Shown here piece after piece: positions 55,241 through 64,000 of a DNA stretch of 64,000 nucleotides; position 1 is the first letter of the stretch; each line of letters starts with the position of its first letter. The DNA is from Photorhabdus laumondii subsp. laumondii. GTDB lineage: Bacteria; Pseudomonadota; Gammaproteobacteria; Enterobacterales; Enterobacteriaceae. The DNA lies in the NCBI RefSeq assembly GCF_003343245.1, contig NZ_CP024901.1:3472001-3536000 (forward strand), given 5' to 3'. Under the pieces are notes generated by a model that was not told the origin of the DNA, made no database searches, and saw nothing but the letters and a program-made list of their open reading frames with translations. A program made the translations under genes and the position numbers.

Positions 55241-56430
55241 TCAAGCACCGTTACTATTTTAATATTTTCAGGTGAGCACGTCGGCGCTTCATTAAATGCT
55301 ATGTCAATGTTCGCCGTTCCGGTTGTCGATGCTGATTTTCCCACTATCACAGATAATACTTCATATGTCTGTCCACCGTTTTTATTGCATAAGTTTGCCG
55401 GTACAAATAAACGAGTCACATATACTCCATCTCCAATATAAAGGGATTTTATATAGTTAGATATTTCATTACGAATATTATTGCCAATATCTGATGTATA
55501 TCCGATAAAGGGTTTTATGTGTATTTCAACGTAAATTGGCACCAGTGTAGGGCGATAGAAGTTTATCGTTTTTTTATTGCCATAATCATCGGTAATCGTT
55601 TCAGAGGTGGTGCCAAATGTCGGTATGCCCGGCGTTTTCTTCACCAGGATAGTCCGGGCAATCTCTTTCGAGTCTCCACCATCAATGACAAGCGATATGC
55701 TGTGGGCAGGTATGCCATTCTCATCCGTTTTGTCCGAGTCGTTGTCATATCCCCGGTAACGTGAAACTCCATGCAGGTTGGCAATGGCCCCCATCAGTCC
55801 ATCTATAATGGTTCTCGAAGGCAGCGCAACGGAAACCTCTTGCCGTATTCGCAGTTCTACATCGGTTTCAATTCCCCGACCAAGTGTAGCCGCAACCGGG
55901 TTCGTCACGGTTTGCCAGCCCAATGTTGGCGTAGCAATTTGATTAACCGTGTGGGGCAATGCGCCGATCGCGCCCGCTTTTTGACAAATCGCGGTCACAA
56001 TAGCCTGCCCGTGTGTATCTATAATCACTTCATCCGGTAGTGACCAAGCGTTTCCCGCATCATCCCGGACGGAAGCGTTGCGGATAACTGTGCCCGCTCG
56101 ACCAGTGACCAAAACATCCACCGTTGAGTTACTGGAGCTTTTTCTGGTGATGCCGTTGATTTTGACATTACGGGAAAGCCCTTCGCCCACCGCCGTTGTC
56201 GGGCTAAATGAGTTATAGGAAGCAATGGTTGCGTTGTTACAACCGTGAATAACGTATGCTATCAGCGATAAAAAAACACCGTCTTTACTGTCAGATTCAA
56301 TGTAAATATCGTCCCCATAAATATCCCTGAATATCGTCTTCCAGCTATTCAAGATGGTTTGATAATCAGGAGCATTGATCCCGTTTTTATCAATAGCAGG
56401 TAACATGGTGTTGATAATACTTTCATACAT
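55237..56430 (-). CDS. Baseplate J-like protein
   Basis: 397-aa baseplate wedge protein. Motifs: AVGEGLSRNVKINGITRKSS, VLVTGRAGTVIRNASVRDDA, GAIGALPHTVNQIATPTLGW, ETDVELRIRQEVSVALPSRT and IDGLMGAIANLHGVSRYRGY, standard for the gpJ family. Overlaps the upstream gp25-like gene by 8 bp. Confidence 0.92.
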   Translation of the reverse strand: MYESIINTMLPAIDKNGINAPDYQTILNSWKTIFRDIYGDDIYIESDSKDGVFLSLIAYVIHGCNNATIASYNSFSPTTAVGEGLSRNVKINGITRKSSSNSTVDVLVTGRAGTVIRNASVRDDAGNAWSLPDEVIIDTHGQAIVTAICQKAGAIGALPHTVNQIATPTLGWQTVTNPVAATLGRGIETDVELRIRQEVSVALPSRTIIDGLMGAIANLHGVSRYRGYDNDSDKTDENGIPAHSISLVIDGGDSKEIARTILVKKTPGIPTFGTTSETITDDYGNKKTINFYRPTLVPIYVEIHIKPFIGYTSDIGNNIRNEISNYIKSLYIGDGVYVTRLFVPANLCNKNGGQTYEVLSVIVGKSASTTGTANIDIAFNEAPTCSPENIKIVTVLE

Positions 56431-56770
56431 CAGCAGTTACTCCTGTCTGTCCATAAATCGTGTCTATCGTGGCTGTAATGGTGATTTTTCTTGTTTCTGG
56501 GTTTCTTTCACTACGGTATTGGGTAATGTTCTCTACACCCGGCGTTTGCAGTATTCGCTGTCTAATAATCAGGTCATAAAAACTCGATGTGCCTTTACCC
56601 AACACGTCGTCGTAATCTGTTCCCTCTCGGTTATCAAGAAACCATTCGCCACTGCGCAACATCAGGCGCGTTTTCACCGCTTGTGCGACGGCTTCCGGTG
56701 AGTTGATAAGAAAACCCGCCTCTCCACGACCAAATACATAGTCGTTGTCAATTTCTCTTCTGTATCTCAT
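56423..56770 (-). CDS. gp25/gpW-like baseplate wedge protein
   Basis: 115 aa with the lysozyme-like wedge pattern: INSPEAVAQAVKTRLMLRSG then EWFLDNREGTDYDDVLG and QRILQTPGVENITQY. Comparable to T4 gp25 and P2 gpW. Overlaps the Gp138-type spike gene by 4 bp. Confidence 0.82.
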   Translation of the reverse strand: MRYRREIDNDYVFGRGEAGFLINSPEAVAQAVKTRLMLRSGEWFLDNREGTDYDDVLGKGTSSFYDLIIRQRILQTPGVENITQYRSERNPETRKITITATIDTIYGQTGVTADV

Positions 56771-57522
56771 TGAGGTTTCCCCGTCTTACCGCCACCTGAT
56801 TGCACACCACTATGTACATGGTTTTTAAGGCTAATCCCTGCCGCTGTCACATCATGACTCACCGTGACCGGGCCTTGCAGGGTTGCGGTGCCACCACCAG
56901 CGCCCATGCCCTGTGATAAGTTGCCGTTAATGGTGACGTTGCCATTCAGGATGATGTCAGGTGACGTGATTTCAGTACCGCCATTGGCTGTCGCGATAAG
57001 TTTTGCCGGTGTGATAATCGTGACGTTATGGCTGCTGGGATCAAGTTCAATATACGCCGCGCCATCATCACTTCTCAGTTGCGCGGTGTGAGTGCTGATA
57101 TTCGCTATTTTTTGTTGCTGAGATTGCGGGCCAATAAGCGCAAATCCATCAGACAGGTTATGCTGCCTGGGGTCCACCGGCTCTTGTACACCGCCAGATT
57201 GCCACCAATAATCGATGCAACGATCAGCAAATACGACTAAGCATTCATCACCGGCTCTTACCGGGAAGGTTAATGTCACGCCACCTCCCCTTGGGAATAT
57301 AACCGGCACATCCACTAATAGTGGCAAGGATACCGATTCCAGTTCCCCGTCTCTTTGCCTGATTTTCCATCTGATGGCCGGTTGCGCGGTGATGGTTACC
57401 GCATCAGCATTAAATGATTGAATAATGCAAGGCAAGGAGACATACAATCCGGCGCTAATGACTTCTTGCATAGCAAAAAAGACCGCTTCGGGTCTATTGA
57501 GTCGTTCGTCAGTATTTATCAT
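56767..57522 (-). CDS. Gp138-family membrane-puncturing spike protein
   Basis: 251 aa. The N-terminal OB-like domain (GLYVSLPCIIQSFNADAVTI, DVPVIFPRGGGVTLTFPVRA, GDECLVVFADRCIDYWWQSG) is Gp138_N. The C-terminal part is a beta-helix spike (NVTIITPAKLIATANGGTEI, ILNGNVTINGNL) ending LKNHVHSGVQSGGGKTGKPQ, a His-rich tip that may bind metal. It pierces the outer membrane during injection. Confidence 0.88.
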   Translation of the reverse strand: MINTDERLNRPEAVFFAMQEVISAGLYVSLPCIIQSFNADAVTITAQPAIRWKIRQRDGELESVSLPLLVDVPVIFPRGGGVTLTFPVRAGDECLVVFADRCIDYWWQSGGVQEPVDPRQHNLSDGFALIGPQSQQQKIANISTHTAQLRSDDGAAYIELDPSSHNVTIITPAKLIATANGGTEITSPDIILNGNVTINGNLSQGMGAGGGTATLQGPVTVSHDVTAAGISLKNHVHSGVQSGGGKTGKPQ

Positions 57523-58475
57523 TCGCTCTCTGCCTTATCCTTATTGTGAGTTGATTGATTCAGCAAAGTATGATCGCTCTTGGCGATACACATTATTGCC
57601 ATGTACCACTCCGTTTCGCGGGTATCGCCGGAGTACTCCACATTGAAGACAATGTAATCACCATCAGCGTCCAACGTTGCCGGTTGTGCTTTTGCATCCT
57701 TATGATCGCCAGACTGAGCAGCTTGTTTAGTCGCCGGATCAACTGGTTTGATTGAGCGGTTATCCAGTCGGATTAATGTCCCGGGGCGGATATTCGGATT
57801 AATTAAGCATGTAACGTTAATACCGGAGCCAATAGTTTGTTCAGGCATACCAATAAGGCCTGTTTTTGATGTAAGGACAATGGCTTCAGTTAAGTATTTA
57901 TTTTTGGGTACAATGTGTAGTTTGTTATCTTCATAGCGCCAATTAGCATCACATTGTTTTGCCAAATTAGAAACTTCATTGCGGTGCATGCCAAAAAGTA
58001 CTTTTCCCCTGGGTGATGCTGATTTACTGAATTCAGGGCGTAGACCGGCGGTAATGCCATATTTGGCAATATCACGCATTAGCAAATGATCTAAATCTGC
58101 TTGCGAATATCCAGCCGCAATGGTGGTATTAACGGTCGCGTAATTGTGTGCTTCATCCCCGTCCGCTGCATGAATCACAACACAAGTATCCGTTGCGTTG
58201 TCTCTTTTTACATACGTGTACTGAATTTGGCCTGAGAATATTTGTCCTGAGTTCTCCTTGTAACCCGCCACAAATTTAATCTTTTTAAATTCATTTTTAC
58301 GTAATTTATTACTGGTTTCGTTATTCAGGTTATATAGAGTAAAAATACCGCTAGCAGGATTGGAAGATTCCGTTCTGCTAATGTTAAATGTGATTTTCAG
58401 GTCTGATAAATTTACTTTTTCGCCATCTTTGTCTACAACGATAAGGTGGCATTCTCTTATCCATTGTTTTGACAT
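57519..58475 (-). CDS. Baseplate hub protein (gp27/gpD-like)
   Basis: 318 aa. Blocks such as LKITFNISRTESSNPASGIF, YNLNNETSNKLRKNEF, FVAGYKENSGQIFSGQIQYT and VFNVEYSGDTRETEWYM are characteristic of the hub family that holds the spike in DUF3383-type contractile phages. Overlaps the spike gene by 4 bp. 90 bp separate it from the next gene upstream. Confidence 0.78.
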   Translation of the reverse strand: MSKQWIRECHLIVVDKDGEKVNLSDLKITFNISRTESSNPASGIFTLYNLNNETSNKLRKNEFKKIKFVAGYKENSGQIFSGQIQYTYVKRDNATDTCVVIHAADGDEAHNYATVNTTIAAGYSQADLDHLLMRDIAKYGITAGLRPEFSKSASPRGKVLFGMHRNEVSNLAKQCDANWRYEDNKLHIVPKNKYLTEAIVLTSKTGLIGMPEQTIGSGINVTCLINPNIRPGTLIRLDNRSIKPVDPATKQAAQSGDHKDAKAQPATLDADGDYIVFNVEYSGDTRETEWYMAIMCIAKSDHTLLNQSTHNKDKAESE

Positions 58476-58565
58476 AATTCACCTAATTAATAGAAATAAA
58501 AGAACCGCAATTAAGCGGCGTATGTAATAAATTATTAAAAATATCTTTCCCTTACCCCCATCAAG

Positions 58566-58871
58566 TTAACTTATTACAAAGTATAACCTGTCCTCTTTAC
58601 CAAGATTATTCCTGAAAGGTTTCTCCTGATTTATATCACCATAAAAAATTAATGAGCCGTTAAAACCAAGATGACGATATTGTTCCAGTAAGTCAATCCC
58701 AAAAACCAACGGCAAACCTGTAACGATAAATTCACTGTCCGGCGTCATAATATCCAAAATCCAACCCGCGATATCACGCCACATTAATCTCATTTTATAG
58801 TTAATGCCATTGAGCTGAATATCGAATTGCTGATTTTGAGGTGATAAAGGAATTTCTACAACCCTAGCCAT
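58566..58871 (-). CDS. Baseplate plug-type small protein
   Basis: 101-aa beta-rich protein starting MARVVEIPLSPQNQQFDIQL, with GINYKMRLMWRDIAGWILDI and LPLVFGIDLLEQYRHLG. It resembles the small plug family of simple contractile-tail baseplates. Overlaps the upstream gene by 16 bp. Assignment rests on pattern and position. Confidence 0.65.
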   Translation of the reverse strand: MARVVEIPLSPQNQQFDIQLNGINYKMRLMWRDIAGWILDIMTPDSEFIVTGLPLVFGIDLLEQYRHLGFNGSLIFYGDINQEKPFRNNLGKEDRLYFVIS

Positions 58872-59461
58872 TTCTTACCTCGCTCTATAATAAAATCAAG
58901 AATAATTTTTGGCATTGATGGCTTCACCGTGACTTTAGCTCCCATATTAACTACAGGTGCTGTATCTTCAGGATTTTTCATATTTTCCGCCGGCGCGGCC
59001 TTATTCGGTGATGTTTCAACAATAACAATTTCACGCAGGTTTAAAGCCACCGATAAAACATTTTCACTGGTTCTATCTGTTGTGACACTGATATCTTTAA
59101 TCAACATATTTTTATATAAGCGCTTTCCCGTTACGACATCAAACGGTTTATGTGATGCCCTCAGGTCAAGTAACTGTTGATATATATCACGCGGACTGGT
59201 TCCAAGGCTCAGCCCGGTAGAAATATCAAATACTTTTGTCGTATCAATAACATCAAGCAGCGAACCTCCACCGGCAAAACCTAAATCCATTCTTACTTCC
59301 GATGGGCTGTCATAAGCATGATCACTGAATGTCACCCCCTGCTGGACCGGATGATCGGTGATATTCGATACATCGGTATGGGTTTCTGAAATAACGACAC
59401 TCGGTACAATAACACCTATTTTTCTCTTTTGCTGAGAAAACATGACTGATAATATATCCAT
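58856..59461 (-). CDS. Tail/baseplate protein, possibly Dit-like N-terminal domain
   Basis: 201 aa; FSDHAYDSPSEVRMDLGFAG, DIYQQLLDLRASHKPFDVVT, GKRLYKNMLIKDISVTTDRT and SENVLSVALNLREIVIVET are conserved in proteins between tape measure and hub in this phage type. Likely a LysM-less tail-initiator or hub linker. It starts 2 bp after the tape measure gene. Confidence 0.65.
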   Translation of the reverse strand: MDILSVMFSQQKRKIGVIVPSVVISETHTDVSNITDHPVQQGVTFSDHAYDSPSEVRMDLGFAGGGSLLDVIDTTKVFDISTGLSLGTSPRDIYQQLLDLRASHKPFDVVTGKRLYKNMLIKDISVTTDRTSENVLSVALNLREIVIVETSPNKAAPAENMKNPEDTAPVVNMGAKVTVKPSMPKIILDFIIERGKKWLGL

Positions 59462-59463
59462 TG

Positions 59464-61233
59464 TTATTTCACCTGTGTTTGCATATTTCGAAGCAGCATA
59501 CTGTGAGTACGTTCTACCGTTTCTCCAGTCAGTCTTGCTGCTTCTCTGGGGGATTCAACACCGTTGACTTCAATATGATAATTGACCTCTCCTATTCCCG
59601 GTATATTATTGCCGGCAGATATTGGCGCACGATGTAATAAAAAGGGAGTCAATCCCTGATGATTCATCATACCGTTGATATTGGTTACCGCGCCGTTGAT
59701 CATTCGGTGATCAATGGAAATATTCTGCAAAGAGTGAGCTACATGATTTAAATGTCCAGCCTGCTTTGGCGCTTTATTCGCTGGCTGTAGCTCTGCCATA
59801 ATCGCCTTCCTGATAAATTCTGGTGAATAGGGATTACCACCACTTTCCTCTATCATCATGCTATCAATCAGCCGTTGCATCACATCAGGATCAGTGAGAT
59901 CAAGGAACGTATCCTTAGAAACTCCCATCATTTTAGACACGTTGGCAATATACTGTTTGGTTTTATTATGATCTTTCTTTGGTGCCCATGTCGGGACAAT
60001 ACTTGCAATAGTCTGTAGCTTTTTTCCTGTAGTTTTACCACGAAAATAACGCGTCAACTGATGAGCAGTAGCTCTTAATCCACTATAAGCATCTGGATAC
60101 TGAGCAAATCTGGGCTTTGGGTTATCTTCAAGCACCGCCCCGGTCTGATGTACAAAGTTCATATTTAATGGATTGTTATTCCGCACTCCTCGCGAAGATT
60201 TTAATTTTTTTAGCTTTGCTGCTGTAAGCTCACTATTAAAAATATTCGTTGGTTGATTAACTGGAGTATTTAATTCCTTAGGCGCATCGTGATGTTCAAC
60301 AATACCAGTCTTAAGATGATCTTTATTTAATCGCTTAGTCTTGCGCTTCTTTTTCGTTTTACTTGATCGTTCTGATACTTTACTGGAAATATCAGCAACT
60401 TTTTGGCTATATTGTTTGTGGATTATCGTTTTCTTACCATCAATTTGTTCTTGGTATTTTTCATATTTATCTTTACTGAAAAATGGAGTCAAGTCAGAAG
60501 CAAGATAAATCCCATGTGTTGACATCCAATTATCGAGTTGATCATATGTTATAAGTGGTTTTTTATTTTTATCATACTCTCTTTTCCGCCGTGACAACGT
60601 TTCAGCCACTGTTTCGTGATTTTTCTTTGCTTCTTCCTGTAATGCATTTAACCGACTATTAAAATCAAATAATACACCCAGAACAATTTTTCTTCCTGTA
60701 AATTTCCATAATTCATTCAATGTCGCCAATAAACCTTTCGCAGAAATTTCTCCTTTATCTAACCATTTAACTAATTCCTCAATGGCATTAAATATGTCAT
60801 CACTATCAAGTATGCTGGTATTTTGATTAGCACAATCCGTTGTTGCTTTTAATAACTGCTCATTCATTGATGCGACCAAGGAGGCAGTATTAAAATGGCG
60901 ACCATTTGTATCATGGGATTGAGCATTAATGCTCGGCAGAAATCTCTCTACACCTCCCACCGCTCGACGGACGCTTTCCTCATTGATAGATTTAACTTTT
61001 TCAACCACTGCGTCTGTTTCTTGCAACTTCCCGTATAACTTATCCAATCCGTCAGCTATTTGGGTGATAAAACTGGCCACAACTGATGTTGCGTTTTCAA
61101 TTTCCGCCCTCATTTTGAGAATGCCAGACGTGACTTCGGTGATAACAGCCATAAATTTACGCTGTTCCACTTCATCAACATCAAACCTCAGCGATATCAG
61201 GAAATCTTTAGTTGTTTCAACGTCATTGCTCAT
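59464..61233 (-). CDS. Tape measure protein with C-terminal peptidoglycan-hydrolase-like domain
   Basis: 589 aa, helical. The N-terminal 100 residues (DFLISLRFDVDEVEQRKFMA, VVASFITQIADGLDKLYGKL) are tape-measure-like. At about residue 345, SRGVRNNNPLNMNFVHQTGA starts a domain like the phage structural protein P5 lysozyme-type domain (RGxRNNNPxN...). The C-terminus has YHIEVNGVESPREAARLTGE, typical of tape-measure ends. It sets tail length and may open the cell wall locally. Its ATG lies in the overlap with the frameshifted chaperone extension. Confidence 0.82.
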   Translation of the reverse strand: MSNDVETTKDFLISLRFDVDEVEQRKFMAVITEVTSGILKMRAEIENATSVVASFITQIADGLDKLYGKLQETDAVVEKVKSINEESVRRAVGGVERFLPSINAQSHDTNGRHFNTASLVASMNEQLLKATTDCANQNTSILDSDDIFNAIEELVKWLDKGEISAKGLLATLNELWKFTGRKIVLGVLFDFNSRLNALQEEAKKNHETVAETLSRRKREYDKNKKPLITYDQLDNWMSTHGIYLASDLTPFFSKDKYEKYQEQIDGKKTIIHKQYSQKVADISSKVSERSSKTKKKRKTKRLNKDHLKTGIVEHHDAPKELNTPVNQPTNIFNSELTAAKLKKLKSSRGVRNNNPLNMNFVHQTGAVLEDNPKPRFAQYPDAYSGLRATAHQLTRYFRGKTTGKKLQTIASIVPTWAPKKDHNKTKQYIANVSKMMGVSKDTFLDLTDPDVMQRLIDSMMIEESGGNPYSPEFIRKAIMAELQPANKAPKQAGHLNHVAHSLQNISIDHRMINGAVTNINGMMNHQGLTPFLLHRAPISAGNNIPGIGEVNYHIEVNGVESPREAARLTGETVERTHSMLLRNMQTQVK

Positions 61234-61836
61234 TTCGCCACCTCTCTATCATGGCCTCATTTTCCGATTTAACATCAAGGGCATCATTCATCAATGCAAT
61301 ATCAGCCAGATCAAGAACGCTGTTTTTCAATGATTCATAACGGCACATGCCCGCAATGACCGGGCGTAACAGATAATCACGCCCTTTCGGGAGGGTTTCA
61401 AAATTTAAATTGGCTTGTCCTGAGATTACACTGCACTCTCTAATGGGGCGGGAAAAAAATTTCCCAATGCGTCTCGAATAATAAATCCGACAATTTTCAA
61501 CAGTTCGAAGCCGTTGATGTCATCGAACATCAATACCTGTCCATCAGGTTCATAAATCCGGTTCCAGATACCATTCTGTTCACGAGAAACCACTGATAAG
61601 CAAATATCATTAATTTCATGTCGGTTGGATTTTCCTAATGCATTGATGGATTCCACCAAATAAGGGAGCACTTCTTCAAAGCCCGTCACTCCATCATCAC
61701 TTTTAGTTGTCACAATCTTTTTCATCAGCGGTCCAAGTGCCGGAATAGCCGGAGCCAAAGCCACCGCTAAATCTTGTTGCTGAAAAGCGTTCAATTTACC
61801 ACTGCGATATTTTTTGCCATCAATTTCAAATTCCAT
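61223..61836 (-). CDS. Tail assembly chaperone, -1 frameshift product (G-T type)
   Basis: Composite of the chaperone below plus a 76-codon extension in the -1 frame. Zero-frame codons AAT-TTT-TTT-CCC (run of seven T on the minus strand, 61459-61453) form a T-TTT-TTT slippery heptamer. After a -1 slip the frame stays open through GRDYLLRPVIAGMCRYESLK and DLADIALMNDALDVKSENEA to a TGA at 61223, overlapping the tape-measure start. The extension has no good start codon of its own. Lambda G/GT and P2 E/E' use the same logic at this position. Confidence 0.65.
61426..61836 (-). CDS. Phage tail assembly chaperone (zero-frame product)
   Basis: 136 aa from the ATG at 61836 (a GTG at 61842 is also possible; GAGGA upstream suits either). 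It starts MEFEIDGKKYRSGKLNAFQQ and has LAPAIPALGPLMKKIV and a C-terminal VGFIIRDALGNFFPAPLESA. It lies between tube and tape measure, where tail chaperones are found. The slippery T run lies 12 codons before the stop. Confidence 0.78.
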   Translation of the reverse strand: MEFEIDGKKYRSGKLNAFQQQDLAVALAPAIPALGPLMKKIVTTKSDDGVTGFEEVLPYLVESINALGKSNRHEINDICLSVVSREQNGIWNRIYEPDGQVLMFDDINGFELLKIVGFIIRDALGNFFPAPLESAV

Positions 61837-61949
61837 GATCACTTATCCTCAAGCTCGCTCAAACTACCGCAGCATAAGTCCGACGTAAAAATAGAGGCAA
61901 ATGCTGCGGCAAATTTAAAGGTGATTTAAATGGTTGTGAAGTAAGCTGG

Positions 61950-62390
61950 TTAGAATGTGCCTAACATGATGTCGATTTTTCCGCAATCAAATACCCAAGA
62001 AACGGTACCGCCTGCTTTGTTATTCTGCAAATCCGGTTGTTTCTGAAAGGCGACAGAGCGAGCAACAGCAATGTCATTACTTTGTTTATTGCGAATAACA
62101 ATCACGTTATTACCCCATGCCGCCGATGAAAGCGATTGTGTGCTGAGCATCGCGTTCAATTTAGCGTTTACCGGGCTCGTCTTAAGTAAATTAACGGTGA
62201 TAGTTCCAGACTTGGTTGCATGCAATGAATGCATGACTTCTCCGTCTGCACCGGTGGTCATGGTGTTTTTACTCTCCGACATGGTGACGGTAATTCCCTC
62301 ATCAGAGAGCGCGGCACCGTTACCAAGATCAAAAGAGCCGCCAACTCCGGTAATAGAAGCGGAAACATCAAGAAAAGAATATGTAGCCAT
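61950..62390 (-). CDS. DUF3277 phage tail tube protein
   Basis: 146 aa from the ATG at 62390 (AAGGG upstream). Starts MATYSFLDVSASITGVGGSF, then DEGITVTMSESKNTMTTGAD, MHSLHATKSGTITVNLLKTS and VAFQKQPDLQNNKAGGTVSW, ending CGKIDIMLGTF. This is the tube protein family paired with DUF3383 sheaths. Lies 9 bp after the sheath stop. Confidence 0.88.
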   Translation of the reverse strand: MATYSFLDVSASITGVGGSFDLGNGAALSDEGITVTMSESKNTMTTGADGEVMHSLHATKSGTITVNLLKTSPVNAKLNAMLSTQSLSSAAWGNNVIVIRNKQSNDIAVARSVAFQKQPDLQNNKAGGTVSWVFDCGKIDIMLGTF

Positions 62391-62399
62391 TTTCAACCC

Positions 62400-63869
62400 T
62401 TATCTGTTTACATTAATAATGACATCAGCGTAGTGGACAGCACCGGCTAATTTGATTGCACACTGAATAACCGGTGCTTTTCGTGCTTCTCTATCAGCCT
62501 GTGCCTGTGTCGCAATTGGCGGTGCGTAAACGTAGTAACCTTTAGTTAATGTTGCCCCCGTATCCAACGCACCAATCGGATCGCCACCCCATACACCATG
62601 AGCGATTAATCCATTTGTCGCCGCTTGCGCCAGTGACTGTTCAACATTGGTGATTAATCGTGTGACACCTTCATCAGTCTGTGGGATCTTGCTGGTACTG
62701 GTGTAAAGCAGGTTATAAAGATTGTTCTGAACGTAGTTCTGCAACCAATCCAGACCGTGGCGCTCATCAATAAAGTCCCCATTCACCATGACACCCTCCT
62801 GAATAATGGCCGTATCATTGCTGTATTTAACAAAAACGTTGCCATTCATCCTTTTCAACACATTGGCTTGCGTTGCGGTGAGGTTTTCTGCGGTTACCGC
62901 GGGTTCCTGTTTAAATTTCAAGGTGATGGTGGTGTTATTGCCGTTGAAATTGACGGTAAACATACGGCCCAGCAGAGAAGCAACCGTGTAGGATTTACCG
63001 GTTGAATATTGCCAAAGTGTGCGTTGATAGTTTCTCTCTTTTAATTTTGAGCCGATATCAGTTTTAACATCAGCATCCAAGACATCTGCTTTTTGCGCTG
63101 TATGTCCATAGATGCGGGGAACAGATGCGGATTCAATGTAATCAGCAACAGAGAGAATATCTTTATCCGTCAGAGAGTCATCAGCGATAACCAACCCATA
63201 CCAGCCACTGGATACCGATCCCAGTGCCGCCACCGCCTCAGCAATGGTTTCTGCTTTGGTAGATTCGATAGCGGTAGCACCCGATATTTCGTCCAGCTTT
63301 AATAAATCACCAATATAAGTTCCCGTCGTTGCCGGTGAAACATAGCCAACCGCATCGACAGAATTCGGCATAATAGCGAAACGCGAGGAAGAACTATCAT
63401 ATGCGACTGAACAATCTTTTAACTTATCTGCTATCCGTTGGGCCACACCATTAAGATTGGCTTCTTTACTCAAATCGACGCCGCTGTATACCGTTTCTTT
63501 ACCGTTAATCGTCAATTTAAAAGAGCCATCAGTGACAGCAATAAATTTGCTCATCATTTGCTGCTGTTTAGTCAATACCGCCCCTTGTAAAGAGGAGACC
63601 ACATTGTCCTTAGCCCACCGACCAATATATAAATCAACCGGACGGGGTGACTGGGAATAATAAAGCGCCGCGGCCTGATACTCTGGTGAACTCAATCCAA
63701 AATCAGCACCGACACCATCGATATCCGAATACCGGCGTAAACGTTCATGAGGGTTGATCACGTTACTTGCACCGATGATCAGTAACGCCCCAAAGTTCCG
63801 GGATTGAGCCGCATGAGGAGCCATATTCAACGTGACATTGATAATGTTTGAAACAGGTAAACCCTGCAT
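62400..63869 (-). CDS. DUF3383 phage tail sheath protein
   Basis: 489 aa, contractile sheath subunit. Starts [20 protein letters not shown], with [54 protein letters not shown], and the C-terminal [40 protein letters not shown] and [21 protein letters not shown] good Shine-Dalgarno (AGGAG) lies before the ATG. Identifies the prophage as a myovirus-type tail. Confidence 0.9.
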   Translation of the reverse strand: MQGLPVSNIINVTLNMAPHAAQSRNFGALLIIGASNVINPHERLRRYSDIDGVGADFGLSSPEYQAAALYYSQSPRPVDLYIGRWAKDNVVSSLQGAVLTKQQQMMSKFIAVTDGSFKLTINGKETVYSGVDLSKEANLNGVAQRIADKLKDCSVAYDSSSSRFAIMPNSVDAVGYVSPATTGTYIGDLLKLDEISGATAIESTKAETIAEAVAALGSVSSGWYGLVIADDSLTDKDILSVADYIESASVPRIYGHTAQKADVLDADVKTDIGSKLKERNYQRTLWQYSTGKSYTVASLLGRMFTVNFNGNNTTITLKFKQEPAVTAENLTATQANVLKRMNGNVFVKYSNDTAIIQEGVMVNGDFIDERHGLDWLQNYVQNNLYNLLYTSTSKIPQTDEGVTRLITNVEQSLAQAATNGLIAHGVWGGDPIGALDTGATLTKGYYVYAPPIATQAQADREARKAPVIQCAIKLAGAVHYADVIINVNR

Positions 63870-63872
63870 AAT

Positions 63873-64000
63873 TTAATCTCCTAAGAATTTGACAGGCGCT
63901 TCCACCAGTGATTTAACACCGTATTCACGCACCACTTTTCGCCGCAAGGTGATCGTCATGTCATAACGACGCCCCCTCTGGTTATTGATAAGTTCCGGTA
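63873..64000 (-). CDS. Phage neck/tail protein, C-terminal part only
   Basis: 42 codons of the next upstream gene: PELINNQRGRRYDMTITLRR then EYGVKSLVEAPVKFLGD and a TAA 3 bp before the sheath ATG. The GRRYDMTITLRRK pattern is typical of the protein before DUF3383 sheaths (neck or terminator-type protein). The rest lies outside the window. Confidence 0.55.
   Translation of the reverse strand, partial: PELINNQRGRRYDMTITLRRKVVREYGVKSLVEAPVKFLGD

Overview
The window looks like a chromosomal segment of an insect-pathogenic enterobacterium, most likely Photorhabdus (Xenorhabdus is the alternative). The reasons are the enterobacterial cob/cbi and eut genes, five complete 127-bp ERIC elements plus two partial ones, and AT-rich islands of secretion-system, toxin-antitoxin and prophage genes between them. 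The genus is an inference from these features; no marker gene proves it.

1-6.9 kb: minus-strand cobalamin genes (uroporphyrinogen-III methyltransferase, cobD, pduX, then a precorrin-2 dehydrogenase running off the left edge) stand back to back with plus-strand eutABC, the B12-dependent ethanolamine ammonia-lyase and its reactivase. 6.9-12.2 kb: an AT-rich island with a type VI secretion Hcp gene, a DUF4225-type candidate effector and four tandem paralogues of a small membrane protein (candidate immunity proteins). The island is bracketed by two copies of an unrecognised gene with duplicated upstream DNA. 12.3-28.8 kb: the main anaerobic cobalamin operon on the minus strand, headed by a cobalamin riboswitch and running cbiA-B-C-D-E-T-F-G-H-J-K-L-P, cobU, cobS, cobC, cobT. 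It lacks cbiMNQO (a terminator sits at that place) and is interrupted between cobS and cobC by P2-like prophage debris and an orphan HigA. With the left-edge genes it encodes nearly the whole anaerobic route from uroporphyrinogen III, plus nucleotide-loop assembly, and so supplies the cofactor for EutBC.

28.9-36 kb: a decayed TorD/DmsD chaperone gene behind a perfect FNR box, a secreted trypsin-like protease, a patchwork of transposase remnants and ERIC elements around a higBA toxin-antitoxin pair, and small hypothetical genes. One ERIC has inserted into a transposase reading frame with a TA duplication.

36.3-64 kb: prophage. From 54.7 kb to the right edge there is a contractile-tail module on the minus strand (sheath, tube, tail chaperone with a predicted -1 frameshift, tape measure, baseplate hub, spike, wedges). 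Left of it is a tail-fibre variation region: four fibre C-terminal cassettes, each with an assembly chaperone, all joined in the same reading frame at 26-bp sites that resemble Hin/Gin-type invertase crossover sites. The sites alternate in orientation at 36.3, 42.2, 51.6 and 54.0 kb. The last pair bounds a 2.4-kb segment with the architecture of the Mu G segment. Between the cassettes lie a phosphoethanolamine-transferase-like gene (and a broken second copy), several glycosyltransferases, an IS30 element and two inverted copies of a decayed hicAB module. My reading is that the phage can switch its receptor-binding tip and also carries genes that may remodel the host surface glycan. No invertase gene is visible in the window.
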